Assembly: GCF_900155475.1 (NCBI RefSeq)
Contig: NZ_FXAM01000001.1
Location: 186,001-250,000 of the forward strand
DNA from: Methylomagnum ishizawai
Lineage (GTDB): Bacteria > Pseudomonadota > Gammaproteobacteria > Methylococcales > Methylococcaceae
Direction: 5' to 3'
DNA length: 64,000 nucleotides
Part shown: one piece after another, positions 59,033 to 64,000 of the stretch
Position numbering within the stretch: the stretch's first letter is position 1
Layout: each line of letters begins with the position of its first letter
Notes under the pieces: model-generated
What the model saw: only the letters and a program-made list of their open reading frames with translations
Databases searched by the model: none
What the model was told of the DNA's origin: nothing
Translations under genes and position numbers: made by a program

Positions 59033-61048
59033 TCAGCGCCGGACCGCGAACGCGCCCGAGGAGGTGCCGCAGACCGCCGCCGCCTTTTTGGTCTTGGGGG
59101 CGCACACCCGGATCAGGCCGGTTTCGGTGGCCTGCCCCTTGAGCGGCTTCCACACCACGAAACCACGGCCCAGCTTCACTCCGGCCTTCAACGACTTCCA
59201 TTTGGTGCCACCGTTCTTGGAAAACTGCACATGGACCTGCCGGGTGGCGCTGGTCAGGCCGAATTGCCAGGCGATGGTTTGCTTTTTGCCCACGGTCAAG
59301 ACATCGCCGCCGTTGGGGAACGACAGTTGGATATAGGGTCCGGTGGGCGCGGTGGGCGCGGTGCAAGCGGCATAGGGATAGCTGCCGCTCAACGTTCCGT
59401 TGGCGCAGGCGCGGGTTTCGGCGGTCGCCGCGCAATCGGCGCTGGTCGCGGATGAATAGGCCGTCACCGTCTGCCCATCGGCCAGGGTGCCGCCCCAGGG
59501 CAGGTTGCAATCGGCGTGGGTGGCCGGTGCGCTACACGTGGGATAGGTGGCGCTGCCGCTCAATACCCCGTTGGTGCAGGCGCGGGTTTCGGCGGTCGCC
59601 GCGCAATCGGCGCTGGTCGCGGATGAATAGGCCGTCACGCTCTGCCCATCGGCCAGGGTGCCGCCCCAGGGCAGGCTGCAATCGGCGTGGGCGGTCGGTG
59701 CGCTGCACGCCTGATAGGTGGCGCTGCCGCTGAGTTTGCCGTTGTTACAGGTACGGACTTCGGCGTTCTCCGCGCAATCGCTATCGACCTTGACCCGGTA
59801 GGCCGTGACCGATTGGCCGTGGGCGAGGGTGCCACCCCAGGGCAGGGCGCAAGCCGCCGGCGCTTGGCAGGTCTGGAAGGTATAGCTGCCGCTCAACTGG
59901 CCTGTGTGGCAAACGCGGGTTTCGGAGGCTGCCGCGCAATCGGCGCTGAGGTTGGTTGGGTAGGCGGTGACGCTGGCACCGTCGGCGATTTTCTGCGTCG
60001 TGTCCCAAGGCAGGGTGCAATAGGTGTTGGCGCAGCTCGCATATGGGTAGACATCGCTGCCCGGTAGGCTGCCGTTGTCGCAGGTCAGCAGTTGGGCGGC
60101 GGCGGCGCAATCGGCGCTCTGCTCGGTGGAATAGGCGGTGACGGTCCCGCCGTCGGCGATGACCCCGGCCCAGCTCAGTTGTTCGCAGCCCTGGCCGGTG
60201 CCGCCGCCGCCCGAACCGCCCGCGCCGAAGGACAGGGTGGCGTTGGCGATATCCAGGGTCGCGACCAGGGAACCCTGGCCGAGGTCGGTGGCCTGGGTCT
60301 TGTTGATGCCCGGACCCTGTAGGCCGAAGAAATACAGCCGGAGGTTCTGGTCGGTGCCCCCGCGCACGCTGGCCGCGTCGGAAAAACCGAACTGGCCCGA
60401 CAGATCGATACCCCACCACGTGTCGAAATAGGCGCTGTAGGGATCGCCCGCACCGGAGTCGCTGATATCGGTGACTTCGCTCAGGTTGGACTGGAAATCG
60501 GTCATGGCCGAGATATCGCCCGGATTCAGTCCGTTCTGCGCCGCCGCGCTGAGGTTGAGGGTGTTCGCCCTGGCTTGGATGACCGAGGACAACTGGGCGA
60601 TGTTGACGCCCGCCGTGCCGGTCAGGCTTTCCGCCTTGGCGATGGCGGTGGGGTCGTTCAGCACCGAGGCGAGGACGCCGTAGCCGGAAGGCACCGCGCC
60701 GACCGCCGCTGCCGAAATGGTGCCATAGGTGTTGTTGGCGGCGATGTTGTAGACGAGGGGGTTGCCGGCGGCGGCGAAATTCTTGAAACGCTGGTCCAGC
60801 GGCCAGGACTTGATGGCCGACGGGTTGCCGAGGAAGGCTTCCACCGTGGTGCCGAGGTCCAGGCTATAGGACTTGGCGGCGGTGGCATCCCACACGTTGA
60901 GGAACAATTCGCCGCTGCTATTGGAGCTGGCGTCGCCGGGGGTGGTGTGCAAGGCGCCGTTGGCGATGGCGGCCAGGGCCTGGCCCGCGCCCAAGGCCAG
61001 GACCAAGCCGGCCAGGGCGCGTAAAAAAGGGTTCGATTTCAAATCCAT
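59033..61048 (-). CDS. Exported cysteine-rich repeat protein with paralogous N-domain
   Basis: 671 residues. A signal peptide ends near AGQALA. Residues ~25-270 form a domain shared with the next gene upstream (GELFLNVWDATAAKSYSLDLG, NIAANNTYGTI, YFDTWWGIDLSGQFGFS, LFFGLQGPGINK-like end). Five ~55-residue repeats follow, each with four Cys (C-x-LPWGGTLADGQSVTAY, then SADC, ETRAC and C-x-AP). The C-terminus is an Ig-like domain (PNGGDVLTVGKKQTIAWQF). Function unknown; the build suggests a surface protein. Confidence 0.8.
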   Translation of the reverse strand: MDLKSNPFLRALAGLVLALGAGQALAAIANGALHTTPGDASSNSSGELFLNVWDATAAKSYSLDLGTTVEAFLGNPSAIKSWPLDQRFKNFAAAGNPLVYNIAANNTYGTISAAAVGAVPSGYGVLASVLNDPTAIAKAESLTGTAGVNIAQLSSVIQARANTLNLSAAAQNGLNPGDISAMTDFQSNLSEVTDISDSGAGDPYSAYFDTWWGIDLSGQFGFSDAASVRGGTDQNLRLYFFGLQGPGINKTQATDLGQGSLVATLDIANATLSFGAGGSGGGGTGQGCEQLSWAGVIADGGTVTAYSTEQSADCAAAAQLLTCDNGSLPGSDVYPYASCANTYCTLPWDTTQKIADGASVTAYPTNLSADCAAASETRVCHTGQLSGSYTFQTCQAPAACALPWGGTLAHGQSVTAYRVKVDSDCAENAEVRTCNNGKLSGSATYQACSAPTAHADCSLPWGGTLADGQSVTAYSSATSADCAATAETRACTNGVLSGSATYPTCSAPATHADCNLPWGGTLADGQTVTAYSSATSADCAATAETRACANGTLSGSYPYAACTAPTAPTGPYIQLSFPNGGDVLTVGKKQTIAWQFGLTSATRQVHVQFSKNGGTKWKSLKAGVKLGRGFVVWKPLKGQATETGLIRVCAPKTKKAAAVCGTSSGAFAVRR
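59360..60190 (-). repeat. Five tandem ~165-bp repeats in the exported protein gene
   Basis: Each unit encodes a four-cysteine module. The two nearest the C-terminus, covering roughly 59360-59695, are almost identical at the DNA level over stretches such as the GTCGCCGCGCAATCGGCGCT segment, suggesting recent duplication; the N-terminal units are diverged. Confidence 0.85.
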
Positions 61049-61067
61049 GGTCGTGCCTGAAGGGATT

Positions 61068-61111
61068 CGGGAAAAACAACGCCGGGAACCATCCCGCGGA
61101 CGGTTCCCGGC
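61068..61111 (-). terminator. Strong terminator between the two exported paralogues
   Basis: GCCGGGAACC (61081-61090) pairs perfectly with GGTTCCCGGC (61102-61111). On the minus strand the stem runs into GTTGTTTTTCCC. It ends the upstream gene, so the 59033-61048 gene needs its own promoter. Confidence 0.8.
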
Positions 61112-61120
61112 GGACCCGCA

Positions 61121-62521
61121 TTACTGCGCCTTGATACGGATTTTCTTTTGCACGCTGGCAAGCCCGTGGTTATCGGTCACCACCAGCGAGAACTGGTAGA
61201 CCGATCCCTTGGCCCCCGCCGTGAAGCCCAGGGTGGGCAGGGCGCTACCGCTCAGGCCGGTGGCCGGTCCTGCGATCTGCACCCACTGGTAGGCCACGAT
61301 GCCATCGCCCGCGTCCGGGTCGTAGCTGGTCCCCCCGTCCAAGTTGACCGTGCCGCCGGGAGCCACCGTGGCCGGCCCGTGGATCACGGCCACCGGCCTG
61401 TGGTTGGGCACGACGACCCGCTTGTAGGCCTTGCCGATCCTGCCGCCGGCGTCGGTCACGGCCAGTTGGAACAGGTAGGTATCGCCCGCCTGTCCGGCCA
61501 CGAACACCGCCTTGGCCGGGCCCGCGCCCGAACCCAGCGTCACCGCCGGGCCGGACACCTGGGTCCAGGCATAACCCAGGTCGCCGCTGTAATCGGGGTC
61601 GTAGCTGGCGCTGCCGTCGAGGACCACCGTCGCGCCCGGTTCCACCTTCATCGCCGGTCCCGGCACCGCCACCGGGGTCAGGTTGTCGCCCCGGCCCCCG
61701 TGGGACCACAGCAGGGTGGCGTTGGCGGGATTCAGGCTGAAGAAGGCCGTGCCGCCGCCCAGGTCGGTGGTTTTCAGCTTGTTGACGCCGGGCGCTTTGA
61801 GGCCCAGGAAGAAGAACCGCAGCTTCTGGTCCTTGGCCCCGTCGGCGTCGCGCACCGTGGCGGCGGTCGAGAACCCGAAATTCCCCGCGATATCGATGCC
61901 CCATAGGTAATCGAAATACGCGCCATAGGCATCGTCGGTGGCGTCGGTGGTTTCGCTCAGGTTGGCCGCGAAATCGGTCATGGTGGTGAAATCGCCCGGC
62001 GTTAAGCCGTTGGCGGCGGCGGCGTTGAGGTTGAGGTGGTCCACGCGGGTCTGGATCGCCGCCGAGATTTGGCTGACGGCGAGGCTGGCGCTCTTATCGT
62101 TCAGCTCCATCAGCAGGCCCAGCGACACCGGATCGTTCAGCGCCGTGATCGCGAAACCCCAGCCCGAAGGTGCCGCGCCGACGCCGGGCGCGGCGATGCC
62201 GCCATAGGTGTTGTTGGCCGCGATGTTGAAGCGCAGGGGATTGCCGGCGGCGGCCAGGGCCTTGAAGCGCGGGTCCAAATGCCAGACCCGCCCGGAAGCG
62301 TCGAGCAGGAACTCCTCGGCGGTGACGCCGAGATCGAGGCTATAGGACTTCGCGGCAACCGGGTCCCAGACGTTCAGGAACAGTTCGCCGCTGGCACCGG
62401 AATGGGTATCGGTGGGAATGGCATGGGCCGCGCCGTCGGCGATGGCGGCTTCCGCGCCGGGAGTGGACAGCAGCAGGCACAGGCCCGCCCCGCCCAGCAG
62501 GTTGAATCGTGTTGTTTTCAT
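61121..62521 (-). CDS. Exported protein with paralogous N-domain and two PKD-like domains
   Basis: 466 residues. The signal peptide ends near STPGAEA. The N-terminal domain matches the neighbour at 59033: GELFLNVWDPVAAKSYSLDLG, NIAANNTYGGI, YFDYLWGIDIAGNFGFS and FFLGLKAPGVNK. It is followed by two PKD-like beta-sandwich domains with LDGSASYDPD and LDGGTSYDPD and the closing AVTD/VVTD strands. The role is unknown. A 22-bp gap links it to the PBP-like gene upstream, so those two are likely one operon. Confidence 0.82.
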   Translation of the reverse strand: MKTTRFNLLGGAGLCLLLSTPGAEAAIADGAAHAIPTDTHSGASGELFLNVWDPVAAKSYSLDLGVTAEEFLLDASGRVWHLDPRFKALAAAGNPLRFNIAANNTYGGIAAPGVGAAPSGWGFAITALNDPVSLGLLMELNDKSASLAVSQISAAIQTRVDHLNLNAAAANGLTPGDFTTMTDFAANLSETTDATDDAYGAYFDYLWGIDIAGNFGFSTAATVRDADGAKDQKLRFFFLGLKAPGVNKLKTTDLGGGTAFFSLNPANATLLWSHGGRGDNLTPVAVPGPAMKVEPGATVVLDGSASYDPDYSGDLGYAWTQVSGPAVTLGSGAGPAKAVFVAGQAGDTYLFQLAVTDAGGRIGKAYKRVVVPNHRPVAVIHGPATVAPGGTVNLDGGTSYDPDAGDGIVAYQWVQIAGPATGLSGSALPTLGFTAGAKGSVYQFSLVVTDNHGLASVQKKIRIKAQ

Positions 62522-62543
62522 CGTTTCGCATCCCCTTCAAGGA

Positions 62544-64000
62544 TCAACGCAGCTCGGCCGTGCCGTAGTCGGGATTGACCACGGGCACCGTGCAGGCGTC
62601 GATGCCGCCACCGGCGCGTTTATGGGTATACGGGGTCACCGGGTTGGCGGCGTTGAACACCGGGTCGGGCACGTAGCCGTTGGCGCTGAGGGCCACATAG
62701 CCCGCCGTGCCGAAGCTGTGGATATCGGCTTGGTTGCGGGCGTTCACGTTGTCCGGCCTCTGGCCGTACTTGACCAACGCCCTCAGCACATTGCCCTGGT
62801 CGGCGGTGACGTTGTTCATCCATTGGATGCCGTATTCCGACCACAGCGGATATTTACCCAGTGCCACCTGTTCCACGGTGGGGGCCGCCCCGTCGATCTT
62901 GATGAAGCGGTAATTGGCGGAGCGCGAGACATTGCGCTCGGTGGTCTGGATGCCGATGGCCCAGCGGTTGCCCTTGGCGGTCGGGAGGAAATTGGTGGTG
63001 CCGTTGTTGAAGTCGCTCAGGCAGTTGTCCTCGGCTCCGAGGCTGGTGGCGAGCTGGGCGTCGGTGAAACCGCCCGGCTGCACCAAGCGCGGCGCGGAAT
63101 TGCCGAGGCAGGGGTTTTGCAAAATGGTGGCGAGCAGGGCGACCTGCTGCCCGGCCCCGTTCTCGCGGCGGCAGATATGCACCGTGGTGTCGTCCGGTGC
63201 CTTGAGATAGCTGGCGCTGCCACCGTTGGAGGCCCAGCGCGCCGCCACTTGGCTCAGGGTCAGGGCCGTGCCCGAGGCGTTCACAGAAAAACTATCCCAA
63301 TCCGACACCGCGCCGCTGAATAGGCTGGCGAGTTGCTGCTTGCTCAGGCTGGGCATACAGGCGGCGGTTTCGTCCATATTGGCGCTGGTGGTGCTGCCCG
63401 GCACGGCGCAGTTGCTCGGCAAGGCACCGCTCAGCACCTGGGCATATTGCAGGGCGTTGCGTAGTAATAGCGTGACCGGGGTGCCGATGATATGGCCGGC
63501 GATGGCGTTGCGGTTGGGGATGCCGCTGGCGACGATCTCGGCCTGGCCGGTGGGGACGTTGTCGCCGCCGCGGAAGGCGTCCGGGGTGACATCGGACACG
63601 CTGCCGGTGGCGGTGATATTGGGCGTCACCGTGGTGCAGGAATAATCGTAATTGAAGGTGGTGCCACCGCTGGTGAAGCTGCCGCTAAAGGCGGTGCAAG
63701 CGGCGGTGGAAGGTTTTTCCAGATAGGTCAGCTTGGTGCCTTTGAGGGCGTCCAGGCCCACATAGGACGCGCCCAAGCGCCGCCGGGAAATCCACAGCTT
63801 CTTGGTGCCGACGAGGCCGCTGACCTTGCTGCCGTCGGTGCTGCAATAAATCGCCCAGTAATCGTTGTTGGTGGCCTTGCTCGGGTCGCTGGTGTAGTTC
63901 TGGAAATAGGTGTGGATGTTGGACGAACAGAGGGCGGGCGCGAAGAACTTGTCGTTGGCCTGGGAACCGGGGACGTAGAGGACGATATCGGGATCGCCGT
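62544..64000 (-). CDS. PBP-like exported protein, cut by the window edge
   Basis: Open to the right edge; at least 485 residues read here, with the start outside. PstS/PBP-like elements are present: GDPDIVLYVPGSQANDKFF, KLWISRRRLGASYVG, SLSKQQLASLFSGAVSDWDS and VHICRRENGAGQQV. A phosphate-type binding protein or a surface protein built on the PBP fold is the likely nature. Many Cys residues and a low-complexity N-terminus suggest it is secreted. It heads the minus-strand pair with the PKD gene. An apparent start at 63776 is an internal TTG, not a real start. Confidence 0.7.
   Translation of the reverse strand, partial: GDPDIVLYVPGSQANDKFFAPALCSSNIHTYFQNYTSDPSKATNNDYWAIYCSTDGSKVSGLVGTKKLWISRRRLGASYVGLDALKGTKLTYLEKPSTAACTAFSGSFTSGGTTFNYDYSCTTVTPNITATGSVSDVTPDAFRGGDNVPTGQAEIVASGIPNRNAIAGHIIGTPVTLLLRNALQYAQVLSGALPSNCAVPGSTTSANMDETAACMPSLSKQQLASLFSGAVSDWDSFSVNASGTALTLSQVAARWASNGGSASYLKAPDDTTVHICRRENGAGQQVALLATILQNPCLGNSAPRLVQPGGFTDAQLATSLGAEDNCLSDFNNGTTNFLPTAKGNRWAIGIQTTERNVSRSANYRFIKIDGAAPTVEQVALGKYPLWSEYGIQWMNNVTADQGNVLRALVKYGQRPDNVNARNQADIHSFGTAGYVALSANGYVPDPVFNAANPVTPYTHKRAGGGIDACTVPVVNPDYGTAELR

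Overview
The window reads as a chromosomal segment of a high-GC gammaproteobacterium. The order smc-zipA-ligA, hflK-hflC, trmJ, suhB and TgpA-type genes point to Gammaproteobacteria. NiFe-hydrogenase maturation genes, a split dihydroxyacetone kinase and a sugar-phosphate epimerase would fit a Methylococcaceae-like methanotroph, but no diagnostic methane-oxidation gene lies here, so that placement is inference. Coding density is high, genes often overlap by ATGA, and a few AT-richer islands stand out.

Left part (1-24.2 kb). The window opens in hypC-hypD (minus). Next come a SNF2 helicase, dhaL-dhaK and a SWIM zinc-finger gene (plus). A minus-strand stretch follows: hemG, a BON-LysM protein, and a methyl-cycle block made of metK, a Uma2 nuclease, ahcY with a SAH riboswitch in its leader, a GT61 glycosyltransferase and metF. 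A TPR gene faces hypA-hypB. Then come hflK-hflC, a small possible membrane ORF, a SpoIIM/DUF4129/DUF4350 membrane cluster, and chrB-chrA.

Middle part (24.2-42 kb). An exported papain-fold-like protein and thrC are followed by an AT-rich RES-domain gene and queF. Smc, ZipA and LigA follow, with an Rpn-type nuclease gene overlapping ligA, then ubiD. Between ubiD and a ribulose-phosphate-epimerase-like gene sits a compact three-gene island of lower GC: a HEPN-like protein, a KGGVGR-type MinD/ParA-like ATPase and a second P-loop NTPase. It looks like a horizontally acquired, undescribed, possibly defensive system. Just beyond, about 230 bp hold six canonical DnaA boxes plus near matches beside an AT-rich tract, a candidate replication origin or DnaA-titration site.

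Right part (42-64 kb). An MscS-type channel is followed by moxR, DUF58 and a transglutaminase gene, an operon that normally accompanies the SpoIIM/DUF4129/DUF4350 genes found 25 kb to the left. Then come a membrane-anchored protein, cysE-trmJ, suhB, a Kef-type antiporter and a MetA-like outer-membrane protein. The window ends in a minus-strand block of secreted proteins: a 1319-residue RTX/FG-GAP protein, two exported paralogues that share an N-terminal domain but carry different C-terminal repeats, and a PBP-like protein cut by the window edge.

I found no tRNA, rRNA, CRISPR array or intact insertion sequence.
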